From an uncultured Sunxiuqinia sp. (lineage in GTDB: Bacteria > Bacteroidota > Bacteroidia > Bacteroidales > Prolixibacteraceae), in contig NZ_OY782767.1 in the NCBI RefSeq assembly GCF_963678245.1, forward strand, positions 682,001 to 746,000: a stretch of DNA of 64,000 bases. The letters run 5' to 3'. A program made the position numbers and the translations under genes. The first letter of the stretch is position 1. The number at the start of each line of letters is the position of its first letter. Under the pieces are notes generated by a model. The model was given only the letters and a program-made list of their open reading frames with translations, did no database searches and was not told the origin of the DNA. This document shows, one piece after another, positions 44,702-53,325 of this stretch.

Positions 44702-45949
44702 ATGGAATTAAGTAAGTACAGTTTTGGAGTGGGTGATCGTTTTTCTCACCAAGGAGAAGCTCAGTTAAGAGCAATTGTTAAGGCTAATCAAGCTGGTGTT
44801 AATGTCAGTCCAGTATGGAATAAATCCAATCGGGAGCACAGCAATGTGAAGACCAAGCCGGACGATGTGCGAACCGAAGCTGATGCGGCGGTGAAAGCAT
44901 TAGGGTATGGATTACCTTATTATGTAGATGCTGACCATATTAACTTAACCACTGTGGCTCCGTTTGTGAAAGGTGCTGACTTTTTTACTCTTGATGTGGC
45001 CGGTTATATTGGCAACGAAAGCTCAAAAGAGTCAGTTGATGCTTTTTTGTCTTCTTGTGAAAAGTATAAAGGAGCTCTGAAGATTCCGGGTATCAAAGAT
45101 GACATTCAGGTAGATGATAGTTTGCTGGCAAAAGTTGTTGAGAACTTTTTAGCCGCAACCGAAGAAGCTGCAGCTATTTATAAATACTTAGTTGAAAAGA
45201 AAGGACAGGGAAATTTCATTGCTGAGGTGTCTATGGATGAAGTTGAAAATCCACAAACTCCGGTTGAGTTATTCTTTATTCTGAAAATGTTGGCTGATAA
45301 AGGTGTGCCTGTTCAAACAATTGCGCCGAAATTTACCGGTCGCTTCAACAAAGGAGTCGACTATGTTGGTGATTTAGATCAGTTTGCCAAGGAGTTTGAA
45401 GAGGACTTAATGGTGATTGCATATGCAGTTAAGGAATTCGGACTTCCTTCAGACCTTAAGTTGAGTGTGCACTCAGGTAGCGATAAGTTTTCAATTTATC
45501 CGATTATGGCCGACATTATCAAGAAGCATGATAAAGGCCTACACATAAAAACAGCAGGAACAACTTGGTTAGAAGAAGTTATTGGGTTAGCCCTGTCTGG
45601 AGGAGAGGCATTGGAGGCTGCAAAAGAAGTTTATGCGACAGCACTTGGACGTAAAGAGGAATTGTGCGCGCCCTACGCTGATGTGATTGATATTAAAGAC
45701 AATGAGTTGCCAACGGTTGAAGAAGTAAATGGTTGGGATAGCGAAAAATTTGCCAATACGTTACGCCATATTCCCGGACATGCCGATTACAATCCTAATT
45801 TCCGTCAGTTGATTCATGTCGGATATAAAGTGGCAGCAGAAATGGGAGAGCGTTACTACACTTTATTGGAAAATAATGCGGAGGTAATTGGAAACTGCGT
45901 AGAAGAAAATATTTTTGATCGTCATTTAAAACGATTATTCAATTTGTAA
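44702..45949 (+). CDS. uxaE: Tagaturonate epimerase (UxaE family)
   Basis: 415-residue cytoplasmic protein, start MELSKYSFGVGDRFSHQGEA, a family-typical opening. UxaE, defined in Thermotoga maritima, interconverts D-tagaturonate and D-fructuronate, so galacturonate can enter the glucuronate branch without altronate enzymes. The call rests on family resemblance (GDRFSHQGEAQL, DADHINLTT, KFTGRFNKGVDYVGD, LSVHSGSDKFSIYP) and on its place directly before uxaC. It carries several conserved His/Asp/Lys candidates for metal and substrate binding, but I cannot map them. First gene of the plus-strand arm, under operator 2. Confidence 0.82.
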   Translation: MELSKYSFGVGDRFSHQGEAQLRAIVKANQAGVNVSPVWNKSNREHSNVKTKPDDVRTEADAAVKALGYGLPYYVDADHINLTTVAPFVKGADFFTLDVAGYIGNESSKESVDAFLSSCEKYKGALKIPGIKDDIQVDDSLLAKVVENFLAATEEAAAIYKYLVEKKGQGNFIAEVSMDEVENPQTPVELFFILKMLADKGVPVQTIAPKFTGRFNKGVDYVGDLDQFAKEFEEDLMVIAYAVKEFGLPSDLKLSVHSGSDKFSIYPIMADIIKKHDKGLHIKTAGTTWLEEVIGLALSGGEALEAAKEVYATALGRKEELCAPYADVIDIKDNELPTVEEVNGWDSEKFANTLRHIPGHADYNPNFRQLIHVGYKVAAEMGERYYTLLENNAEVIGNCVEENIFDRHLKRLFNL

Positions 45950-45979
45950 ATTCATAGAAAAATAAAAAACCGAGTATTG

Positions 45980-47380
45980 ATGAAGAAGTTTATGGATGAG
46001 AACTTTCTGTTGCAAACAGAAACTGCTCAGAAACTGTATCACGAACATGCGGCTAAAATGCCGATTTTTGACTATCACTGTCACATTTCGCCCAAAGAAA
46101 TAGCCGAAGATAAAACATTTGATAACATAACTCAGATCTGGTTGTATGGCGATCATTATAAGTGGCGCGCTATGCGAACGAATGGTGTTGACGAACGCTA
46201 TTGTACCGGAGATGCCAGCGACTGGGAGAAATTTGAAAAATGGGCAGAGACGGTGCCTCACACCTTGAGAAATCCACTGTACCACTGGACTCATTTAGAG
46301 TTGAAGAAGTTTTTTGGAATAGACAAGGTTCTTAGTCCAGACACCGCTAAGGAGATTTGGGATGAGTGTAATGCCAAATTAACATCTGGTAGTTACTCCT
46401 GCCGCGATATTATTCGTATGGCGAATGTCGACACAATTTGCACAACTGATGATCCTGTTGATAACCTAGAGCATCACCGCGCAATTAAAGAAAGTGGTTT
46501 TGAAGTAAAAGTATTACCAGCTTGGCGTCCTGATAAAGCGATGATGGTTGAAGATAAAGATTTCTTCAACGATTACGTTGATCAGTTAGCTGAAGCTGCA
46601 AATGTAGAGATTGATAGTTTCGATGCTTTTATGGTTGCCTTGGATAAGCGTCATCAATTTTTTCATGATAATGGTTGTCGATTGTCTGACCATGGCTTGG
46701 ATACCGCTTTTGCAGAAGATTATTCAGAGGATGAGATTAATGCAATTTTTGACAAAATTCGTTCTCTGAAAAACCTGTCTGCGATTGAAATCCTGAAATT
46801 TAAATCGTGCATGTTATACGAATTTGGAATCATGGATAATTCGCGCGGATGGACGCAGCAATTCCATATTGGAGCACAACGAAATAATAATACACGCTTG
46901 TTTAACAAGCTAGGGCCAGATACAGGATTCGACTCGATAGGAGATGTTCCGGTAGCTGCTCCGCTAGCGAAATTATTGAATCGTTTAGATTTGGAAGATA
47001 AATTAAGCAAAACTATTCTATACAATCTGAATCCTCGCGATAATGAACTGTATGCGACAATGATTGGAAATTTCCAGGATGGATCGGTTCCCGGAAAAAT
47101 GCAATATGGTTCAGGGTGGTGGTTTTTGGATCAGAAAGATGGTATGAAAAAGCAAATGAATGCGCTTTCGAACCTTGGACTATTGAGCCGCTTCGTTGGA
47201 ATGTTAACAGATTCACGCAGCTTTTTATCGTATACACGTCACGAATATTTCCGCAGAACACTATGTAATCTGCTTGGGAATGATGTTGAGAATGGTGAAA
47301 TTCCAGCAAATATGGAGCTATTGGGTGAGATGGTTGAGAATATTTGTTACAACAATGCAAAAAGCTATTTTAATTTTTAA
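45980..47380 (+). CDS. uxaC: Glucuronate/galacturonate isomerase UxaC
   Basis: Interconverts D-glucuronate with D-fructuronate and D-galacturonate with D-tagaturonate. 466 residues from the ATG at 45980 (a TTG directly before it at 45977 is less likely). Amidohydrolase-like HCH in IFDYHCHISPKEI near residue 30, IWLYGDHYKWRAMRTNGV, TTDDPVDNLEHH, the GSGWWFLDQKDGM loop and the LTDSRSFLSYTRHEYFRR ending. Length and motifs are typical. It starts 30 bp after uxaE and is surely co-transcribed. Confidence 0.95.
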   Translation: MKKFMDENFLLQTETAQKLYHEHAAKMPIFDYHCHISPKEIAEDKTFDNITQIWLYGDHYKWRAMRTNGVDERYCTGDASDWEKFEKWAETVPHTLRNPLYHWTHLELKKFFGIDKVLSPDTAKEIWDECNAKLTSGSYSCRDIIRMANVDTICTTDDPVDNLEHHRAIKESGFEVKVLPAWRPDKAMMVEDKDFFNDYVDQLAEAANVEIDSFDAFMVALDKRHQFFHDNGCRLSDHGLDTAFAEDYSEDEINAIFDKIRSLKNLSAIEILKFKSCMLYEFGIMDNSRGWTQQFHIGAQRNNNTRLFNKLGPDTGFDSIGDVPVAAPLAKLLNRLDLEDKLSKTILYNLNPRDNELYATMIGNFQDGSVPGKMQYGSGWWFLDQKDGMKKQMNALSNLGLLSRFVGMLTDSRSFLSYTRHEYFRRTLCNLLGNDVENGEIPANMELLGEMVENICYNNAKSYFNF

Positions 47381-47445
47381 TGAAATTCACACATTTCGGA
47401 ACAAGAAAGATACTATTTGTATTGATTCTTTTCGAAATGTCTTTT

Positions 47446-47453
47446 ATTTTTGC
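47446..47453 (+). promoter_or_regulatory. Internal promoter -7 box for kdgK-eda-transporter
   Basis: TATTTTTG matches TAnnTTTG; TTG at 47423-47425 lies 20 bases upstream as a -33 candidate. The last two bases overlap the operator palindrome. Confidence 0.6.
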
Positions 47454-47465
47454 AATCGATTGCAC
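47452..47465. promoter_or_regulatory. Perfect 14-bp palindromic operator at the kdgK promoter
   Basis: TGCAATCGATTGCA is its own reverse complement, contains the LacI/GalR core AAnCGnTT, and overlaps the -7 box, an ideal repressor position. It differs from the CGTGTGCGAACACG sites, so a second regulator from outside the window is likely. Confidence 0.7.
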
Positions 47466-47489
47466 AAAGAAATTAAAGTTAATTAAAAG

Positions 47490-48527
47490 ATGAATAAAAA
47501 AGTTGTAACGTTTGGAGAGATCATGTTGCGCTTAGCAACTCCAGGGTATTTAAGGTTTAATCAGGCTGATAGTCTGAACGCCACTTTTGGTGGTGGAGAA
47601 GCTAATGTAGCCGTTTCGTTGGCTAACTACGGTATTCCTGTTGATTTTGTAACTCGTCTTCCTAAAAATGACATAGCCCGCGCCTGTAAAATGGATTTGA
47701 GAGGATATGGAGTAGGAGTAGACAAGATTATTGAAGGTGGAGACCGTGTAGGTATTTACTTCCTTGAAACTGGTGCGGTAAGCCGCGGTAGTAAAGTCGT
47801 TTATGACCGTGCCCATTCTGCGATTTCTGAAATTAAGCCAGGAATGATTGATTGGGATGAAGTATTTGAAGGAGCAGGCTGGTTTCACTGGACTGGTATC
47901 ACTCCAGCAATCTCACAAGGCGCTGCCGATGTTTGTTTGGAAGCTATTCAGAAAGCAAATGAAAAAGGGATCACGGTATCATGTGATTTGAACTACCGCA
48001 AAAACTTGTGGAAATATGGTAAATCATGTGGCGAAGTAATGCCAGCATTGGTTGCCGGAACCGATGTGATTTTAGGTAACGAAGAAGATGCTGCTATGGC
48101 TTTGGATATCCATCCTGAAGGAGTAGATGTAACAGGTGGTCATGTTGAAGGAGCTGCTTATGAATCAGTTTCGAAACAAATTATGGCTAAATTCCCTCGC
48201 TGTAAAAAGGTAATTACAACTTTGCGTGGTTCAATCAATGCAAATCACAACAGCTGGGCTGGTGTACTTTGGGATGGCAAGAAGCTATTCGAATCTCGTC
48301 AGTACCAGATTACTCACATTGTTGACCGTGTTGGTGGTGGTGATTCTTTTATGGGTGGTTTAATTTACGGATTATTGACTTATCCGGACGATGATCAGAA
48401 TGCACTGGAATTTGCAGTAGCTGCTTCTTGTTTGAAGCACACGATCTATGGCGATTACAACCAGGCTACACTGGAAGAAGTAGAGAAATTAATGGGTGGC
48501 GATGCGTCAGGACGTGTTGCTCGTTAA
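47490..48527 (+). CDS. kdgK: 2-dehydro-3-deoxygluconokinase
   Basis: Phosphorylates KDG to KDPG. 345-residue PfkB-family kinase: VVTFGEIMLRL at the start, FGGGEANVAVSLANYG substrate lid, CDLNYRKNLW, TTLRGS, and the catalytic VDRVGGGDSFMGGLIYG near residue 280. These match the Bacteroidota KdgK type well. It lies 109 bp after uxaC with its own promoter and operator in the gap, and 88 bp before eda. Confidence 0.92.
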   Translation: MNKKVVTFGEIMLRLATPGYLRFNQADSLNATFGGGEANVAVSLANYGIPVDFVTRLPKNDIARACKMDLRGYGVGVDKIIEGGDRVGIYFLETGAVSRGSKVVYDRAHSAISEIKPGMIDWDEVFEGAGWFHWTGITPAISQGAADVCLEAIQKANEKGITVSCDLNYRKNLWKYGKSCGEVMPALVAGTDVILGNEEDAAMALDIHPEGVDVTGGHVEGAAYESVSKQIMAKFPRCKKVITTLRGSINANHNSWAGVLWDGKKLFESRQYQITHIVDRVGGGDSFMGGLIYGLLTYPDDDQNALEFAVAASCLKHTIYGDYNQATLEEVEKLMGGDASGRVAR

Positions 48528-48554
48528 GTTATAAAATAGTTGATAATGAATGAT

Positions 48555-48600
48555 GGGGTTCAGAAGTCTTTATACTTCTGGATTCCATAATTCTTTTTAA
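48555..48600 (+). terminator. Hairpin with T-run between kdgK and eda, possible attenuator
   Basis: GGGGTTCAGAAGT (48555-48567) pairs with ACTTCTGGATTCC (48574-48586), allowing G-U pairs, with a 6-base loop, then TTCTTTTT. It may lower expression of eda and the transporter relative to kdgK, or protect the kdgK mRNA end. Confidence 0.45.
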
Positions 48601-48615
48601 TACAGACATAAAAAA

Positions 48616-49284
48616 ATGGCTAGATTTTCGAGAATACAAGTAGCGCAAGTGATGAAAGAAACTGGTATTGTCCCAGTATTTTATCACGCTGATGTTGAAT
48701 TGTGTAAACAAGTTATTAAAGCTTGTTACGATGGTGGAATTCGGGTGTTCGAATTTACGAACCGTGGTGATTTTGCTGCTGAGGTTTTTGGTGAATTAAC
48801 AAAATGGTCGGCTAAAGAATGCCCTGAAATGATCATGGGAGTTGGTTCAATTATCGATGAGGCAACTACTGCATTGTATATTTCTATTGGTGCAAACTTT
48901 ATTGTTTCTCCGTTGATTGACGAAGGAATGGCAAAAGTTTGTAACAAACGTAAAATTGCCTGGAGCCCAGGTTGTGGATCAGTAACTGAAATTGGCCGTG
49001 CGCACGAGCTCGGTTGCGAAGTCGTAAAAATATTCCCTGGTTCTTCGGTTGGCGGACCTGAGTTTGTTAAAGGTGTGATGGGGCCAATGCCATATGCAAG
49101 CATTATGCCTACTGGAGGGGTTTCTCCGGATGAAGAAAACCTGACTAGCTGGTTTAAAGCTGGTGTGCATTGTGTAGGAATGGGGTCACAGTTATTTCCT
49201 AAAGATGTGTTAGCAAAAAAAGATTTTTCCTATATTTCGACGAAATGTAAAGAGGCTATTAGTATCGTGGGAAAATTACGCTAA
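48616..49284 (+). CDS. eda: KDPG aldolase (2-dehydro-3-deoxy-phosphogluconate aldolase)
   Basis: Splits KDPG to pyruvate and glyceraldehyde-3-phosphate. 222 residues, the class I aldolase size. VFEFTNRGD carries the general-base Glu near residue 47, IVSPLIDEGMAKVCN is the phosphate-side loop, and VVKIFPGSSVGGPEFVK contains the Schiff-base Lys near residue 137; MPTGGVSPDEEN follows as usual. Third step of the plus arm, directly after kdgK and 44 bp before the transporter. Confidence 0.94.
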   Translation: MARFSRIQVAQVMKETGIVPVFYHADVELCKQVIKACYDGGIRVFEFTNRGDFAAEVFGELTKWSAKECPEMIMGVGSIIDEATTALYISIGANFIVSPLIDEGMAKVCNKRKIAWSPGCGSVTEIGRAHELGCEVVKIFPGSSVGGPEFVKGVMGPMPYASIMPTGGVSPDEENLTSWFKAGVHCVGMGSQLFPKDVLAKKDFSYISTKCKEAISIVGKLR

Positions 49285-49328
49285 GTTGGCTGCAAATTAA
49301 TTAAACCAATAAATAAAAGTTTTTTATT

Positions 49329-50879
49329 ATGTCGTTAAATCAAGTTACAGAGAAAGTGTCCAAATACCGGTGGACAATTGTGGCTATGTTGTTTATGGCA
49401 ACTACTGTAAACTACTTAGACCGCCAGGTACTATCGTTAACCTGGAAAGATTTTATTGCTCCGGAGTTCCACTGGACAGATAATGATTATGGAACGATCA
49501 CTGCATGGTTCTCTGCATTCTATGCTATTGGCCTTTTGTTTGCTGGTCGATTTGTCGATTGGTTAGATACCAAAAAAGGATATATGTGGGCCATCGGCAT
49601 TTGGTCGGTTGGAGCTGTTTTACACGCATTTTGTGGAATTGCTACCTCCGGAATAGTTTCTGGCCATTGGTTGGTAGGCTTTGGAGAAGCACGTGAACAC
49701 ATTGAACAATTTATTAATACAACTGGTGATATTGCCAGAGTATTAAATGTGAGTGTTGTACTCTTTATTTTTGCTCGTTTAGTATTGGCAATCGGAGAGG
49801 CAGGTAACTTCCCAGCTGCGATTAAAACAACTGCTGAATATTTCCCCAAAAAAGACCGCGCTTATGCGACATCTATTTTTAACGCTGGAGCAACAGTCGG
49901 TGCGTTAGCTGCGCCTGTTACTATTCCATTATTGGCGAAACATTTTGGATGGGAAGCTGCTTTTATTGTGATTGGTGGTCTCGGTTTTATATGGATGGGA
50001 TGGTGGCAGTTTGGTTATGCTAAGCCGGATAAGCATCCTAAAGTGAATAAAGCTGAGTTGGAATATATTAACTTAGATGATGATGATCCGGATGCAGGAA
50101 AAACGGATGAAGAGATTGCTGCTAAAGGTAAGAAGATGAGCATGATTAAACTGTTGAAATACAGACAAACATGGGCTTTCGCTTTTGGTAAATTTATGAC
50201 TGATGGTGTGTGGTGGTTCTATTTGTTTTGGACTCCGGCATACTTGAGCTCGGTATATGGAATGGAAACTTCTGATACGGCAGCACAATTAGCTCTGTTT
50301 GTTCTATATGCAATTACACTATTTTCAATTATTGGTGGTTGGTTACCCACTTACTTTGTTGAAAACAAAGGAATGCATCCTTACGCAGGCCGAATGAAAG
50401 CAATGTTGATTTTTGCCTTTTTCCCATTGTTAGCTGTATTTGCGCAACCGTTGGGACACTTAACATACTGGTTTCCGGTTATTATTATTGGTATAGCAGG
50501 TGCTGCACACCAAGCGTGGTCTGCAAATATCTTTACCACCGTGAGTGATATGTTTCCTAAAGCTGCAGTAGCAACAGTTACTGGTATTGGTGGGTTAGCT
50601 GGTGGCTTAGGATCAGTATTAATTAATAAAGGTTCGGGGTTATTATTCGACTTCTCGAGAGGATCAACTATGGTGCTTGATCTGGAAGTACCAATGACCA
50701 GAGATTTATTTGAGAGTGGTTCTCAATTTGTCAGAGAACCGATGAACTTCCTCGGATATGTGGGGATTGAAGCTGGTTATTTTATTATTTTCGGAATATG
50801 TGCTATTGCTTACCTCATTGGCTGGGTCGTAATGAAATCTTTGGTACCAAAATACAAACCTATTACGAATTTGGATTAG
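49329..50879 (+). CDS. MFS hexuronate transporter (ExuT-like, anion:cation symporter family)
   Basis: 516-residue, 12-helix major-facilitator protein. The start VNYLDRQVLSLTW after helix 1 and the SIFNAGATVGALAAPVTIPLLA segment are hallmarks of the ACS family that includes E. coli ExuT and Bacteroidota hexuronate importers. Two unusual hydrophilic insertions are visible: a 35-residue stretch near 100-140 (GEAREHIEQFINTTGDI) and a Pro/Asp/Lys-rich central loop near 235-270 (LDDDDPDAGKTDEEIAAKG). Last gene of the plus arm; import of glucuronate/galacturonate is inferred from the operon. A terminator follows at 50941. Confidence 0.88.
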   Translation: MSLNQVTEKVSKYRWTIVAMLFMATTVNYLDRQVLSLTWKDFIAPEFHWTDNDYGTITAWFSAFYAIGLLFAGRFVDWLDTKKGYMWAIGIWSVGAVLHAFCGIATSGIVSGHWLVGFGEAREHIEQFINTTGDIARVLNVSVVLFIFARLVLAIGEAGNFPAAIKTTAEYFPKKDRAYATSIFNAGATVGALAAPVTIPLLAKHFGWEAAFIVIGGLGFIWMGWWQFGYAKPDKHPKVNKAELEYINLDDDDPDAGKTDEEIAAKGKKMSMIKLLKYRQTWAFAFGKFMTDGVWWFYLFWTPAYLSSVYGMETSDTAAQLALFVLYAITLFSIIGGWLPTYFVENKGMHPYAGRMKAMLIFAFFPLLAVFAQPLGHLTYWFPVIIIGIAGAAHQAWSANIFTTVSDMFPKAAVATVTGIGGLAGGLGSVLINKGSGLLFDFSRGSTMVLDLEVPMTRDLFESGSQFVREPMNFLGYVGIEAGYFIIFGICAIAYLIGWVVMKSLVPKYKPITNLD

Positions 50880-50940
50880 TTCTAAATTCATAAAATTTTG
50901 AAAGGCTCTTAATAAAAGCTTCCAAAGTTTATAAGAATAG

Positions 50941-50976
50941 AAAGAGAGTGGCTACTTGTAGTTGCTCTCTTTTTGT
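50941..50976 (+). terminator. Terminator of the plus-strand hexuronate operon
   Basis: AAAGAGAGTGGCTAC pairs, with some G-U, to GTAGTTGCTCTCTTT with a 2-base loop, followed by TTTG. It separates the transporter from the next gene. Confidence 0.75.
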
Positions 50977-51036
50977 ATTATGCTTGTCAGTCGCTGAAAT
51001 AGGGTTGCAAAAAAAAGTTATCAAGAGGATTTCTGT

Positions 51037-51044
51037 TACCTTTG
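51037..51044 (+). promoter_or_regulatory. -7 promoter box for the nitronate monooxygenase gene
   Basis: TACCTTTG matches TAnnTTTG. Being downstream of the possible start at 50948, it supports the internal start at 51098. Confidence 0.55.
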
Positions 51045-51097
51045 CACCTTCAAAAAACAAGTCGTTGGTTTACGATATATTAAAAGTAGAATTAGGT

Positions 51098-52054
51098 ATG
51101 CGAAATAGAATTACAGAACTGTTCGGGATAAAATATCCTGTTATATCTGGCGGGATGGTTTGGTGCAGTGGATGGAAACTAGCAGCGGCTGTCAGTAATA
51201 ACGGTGGACTTGGATTGATTGGTTCCGGTTCAATGCACCCAGAAACATTACTCGAACACATTCAGAAGATCAAAAAAGCTACCAATAAGCCTTTTGGCGT
51301 AAATGTTCCTCTGTTATATCCGCAGATCGATGAGATTATGAAAATCATTGTTGCAGAGAAAGTGCCTATCGTTTTCACCTCGGCAGGAAGTCCAAAAAAA
51401 TGGACCGGATTTTTGAAGGAACAAGGCATAATTGTAGCTCACGTTATCGCCAGTTCGTACTTCGCAAAAAAGTGCGAAGAGGCCGGGGTTGATGCTATTG
51501 TAGCCGAAGGATTTGAAGCTGGCGGACATAATGGTCGCGAGGAAACAACCACCATGACCCTAATCCCATCGGTGCGAAAAGCCACTTCGCTACCCGTAAT
51601 GGCAGCCGGAGGTATTGGCAGTGGTAAAGCGATGTTAGCAGCGATGGCACTCGGTGCAGATGGAGTTCAGGTTGGAAGTCGGTTCGCACTTACTCAGGAG
51701 TCATCGGCTCACGATAACTTTAAGAAGTTAGTTGCCGAATTGGGCGAAGGGGCGACAAAACTATCGCTTAAAAAACTGGCGCCAGTTCGACTGATTAAAA
51801 ATGATTTTTTTAAGCAGGTTGCTGAAGCTGAGTTGCGAGGTGCTGATGCCGGAGAGCTCAGTATTTTACTTGGTAAAGGACGAGCAAAACGGGGAATGTT
51901 TGAAGGTGACCTAGAGCAAGGTGAGCTCGAAATAGGGCAGGTTGTAGCACAATTTGAAGATATTCCATCGGCCGGAGAAGTGATGACCCGCTTGATTGCG
52001 GAATATGAACAAGTACGAACAGAGCTTGTTGAAGGTGCTAGTTTCAATTTTTAA
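51098..52054 (+). CDS. Nitronate monooxygenase-like NAD(P)H-dependent flavin oxidoreductase
   Basis: 318 residues from the ATG at 51098 (MRNRITELFGIKYPVISGG). The longer frame back to 50948 runs through the terminator and promoter, so I reject it. TIM-barrel FMN protein: GGMVWCSGWKLAAAVSNNGGLG at the N-terminus, the catalytic-His motif AEGFEAGGHNG near residue 145, and the phosphate-binding MAAGGIGSGKAM plus GADGVQVGSRFALTQES. It is related both to nitronate monooxygenases and to the enoyl reductase FabK. Since a full FabI is present at 7101-7967, nitronate or other oxidoreductase activity is favoured. Separate from the hexuronate operon. Confidence 0.82.
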   Translation: MRNRITELFGIKYPVISGGMVWCSGWKLAAAVSNNGGLGLIGSGSMHPETLLEHIQKIKKATNKPFGVNVPLLYPQIDEIMKIIVAEKVPIVFTSAGSPKKWTGFLKEQGIIVAHVIASSYFAKKCEEAGVDAIVAEGFEAGGHNGREETTTMTLIPSVRKATSLPVMAAGGIGSGKAMLAAMALGADGVQVGSRFALTQESSAHDNFKKLVAELGEGATKLSLKKLAPVRLIKNDFFKQVAEAELRGADAGELSILLGKGRAKRGMFEGDLEQGELEIGQVVAQFEDIPSAGEVMTRLIAEYEQVRTELVEGASFNF

Positions 52055-52086
52055 AAATCAATTCAAAAAAATACTAGTAAATTTAT

Positions 52087-53325
52087 ATGGTAAAATTTTA
52101 CCGTGAACAGCTTGAAAATGGGCTGCAGTTAATTATTTATCCGGATTACTCAACACCAATGGTTGCGCTGGATGTATGTTATCATGTTGGAGCTAAAAAT
52201 GAATCTCCGGAACGAACAGGCTTTGCTCACTTGTTTGAGCACCTCATGTTTGGTGGCACTAAAAACATTCCGAATTACGATGATGCTTTGCAGCAAGCAG
52301 GGGGAGAGAATAATGCCTACACAACGAATGATTTGACGAATTACTATTTGACAGTTCCTAAAGAAAATTTAGAAATTGGCTTTTGGTTGGAATCAGACCG
52401 CATGTTGGAACTGGATTTTTCTCAGGAAAAGCTCGATATTCAGAGAAATGTGGTGATTGAAGAGTTTAAACAACGAAACCTCAATCAACCTTATGGCGAT
52501 GTTTGGCCGTTACTACGCGAACTGACTTACAAGGTTCATCCTTATCAGTGGCAAACCATCGGAAAGAATATTAGCCACATTGAAGATGCCAGTCTGCAAG
52601 AAGTTAAAGATTTCTTCTATCGCTTTTATGCGCCCGATAATGCCGCTTTGATTTTAAGTGGAAATGTGGATCGTGACGAATGCCTACGTTTGGCGATTAA
52701 GTGGTTTGGCTCAATTCCGAGCCGAAATGTAAAAAAGGGCGCCATTCCAATAGAGCCGGAACAAGCAAGTTTTAGGGAAATGACTGTTGTGCGAGATGTG
52801 CCGGACACAGCTTTGTATATGGCCTTTCATATAGCTGGCAGGACTCAGCGCGAGTATTATATTTGTGATTTGATCTCAGATGTGCTGTCCAACGGAAACA
52901 GCTCGCGCATGTATCAGCGGTTAATTAAAGAGCAAAAATTATTTATTGAACTGGATGCTTATCTTTCCGGAGACCACGATCCGGGCTTGTTTATTGTCTC
53001 TGGTAAGTTAGCTAACGGCGTTACGATTGAGCAAGCGAAAAAAGCAGTTTGGATCGAGTTGAAAAGCATGCAACAAGAGTTGGTGCCAACTATTGAGCTT
53101 GAAAAAGTGAAAAATAAGTTGGAGGCTAACCTAGTTTATTCACAGATGAATTACCTGCATATGGCTCAGGAACTGGCAAGTTTTGAAAACATTGATCGGG
53201 CTGAACGAATTAACGAGCAAATTGATATTTATCGTTCGGTGGCCAGTGCCGACTTGATGATAACTGCCCAGAAGATCTTTTCAGAACCTAATTGCTCACA
53301 ACTTAATTATCTAGCAAAAAAATGA
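52087..53325 (+). CDS. M16 zinc peptidase, catalytic subunit
   Basis: 412-residue pitrilysin-family protein with the inverted zinc motif H48-L-F-E-H52 (GFAHLFEHLMFGGT) and a downstream Glu in the WLESDRMLELDFSQEKLDIQ to NVVIEEFKQR region as third ligand. No signal peptide, so cytoplasmic. The paired gene starts in its last codons (ATGA overlap at 53322-53325), so they are translationally coupled and almost certainly form an alpha/beta heterodimer, as for mitochondrial processing peptidase-like bacterial pairs. Substrates are unknown. Confidence 0.92.
   Translation: MVKFYREQLENGLQLIIYPDYSTPMVALDVCYHVGAKNESPERTGFAHLFEHLMFGGTKNIPNYDDALQQAGGENNAYTTNDLTNYYLTVPKENLEIGFWLESDRMLELDFSQEKLDIQRNVVIEEFKQRNLNQPYGDVWPLLRELTYKVHPYQWQTIGKNISHIEDASLQEVKDFFYRFYAPDNAALILSGNVDRDECLRLAIKWFGSIPSRNVKKGAIPIEPEQASFREMTVVRDVPDTALYMAFHIAGRTQREYYICDLISDVLSNGNSSRMYQRLIKEQKLFIELDAYLSGDHDPGLFIVSGKLANGVTIEQAKKAVWIELKSMQQELVPTIELEKVKNKLEANLVYSQMNYLHMAQELASFENIDRAERINEQIDIYRSVASADLMITAQKIFSEPNCSQLNYLAKK

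Noticed and set aside
50948-51097. N-terminal extension of the nitronate monooxygenase
   Set aside because: This segment contains the upstream operon's terminator and a TACCTTTG promoter box, and the family's N-terminus matches the ATG at 51098.
51098-52054. FabK enoyl reductase
   Set aside because: A complete FabI is present, and the motifs are equally those of nitronate monooxygenases; no other fatty-acid gene is next to it.
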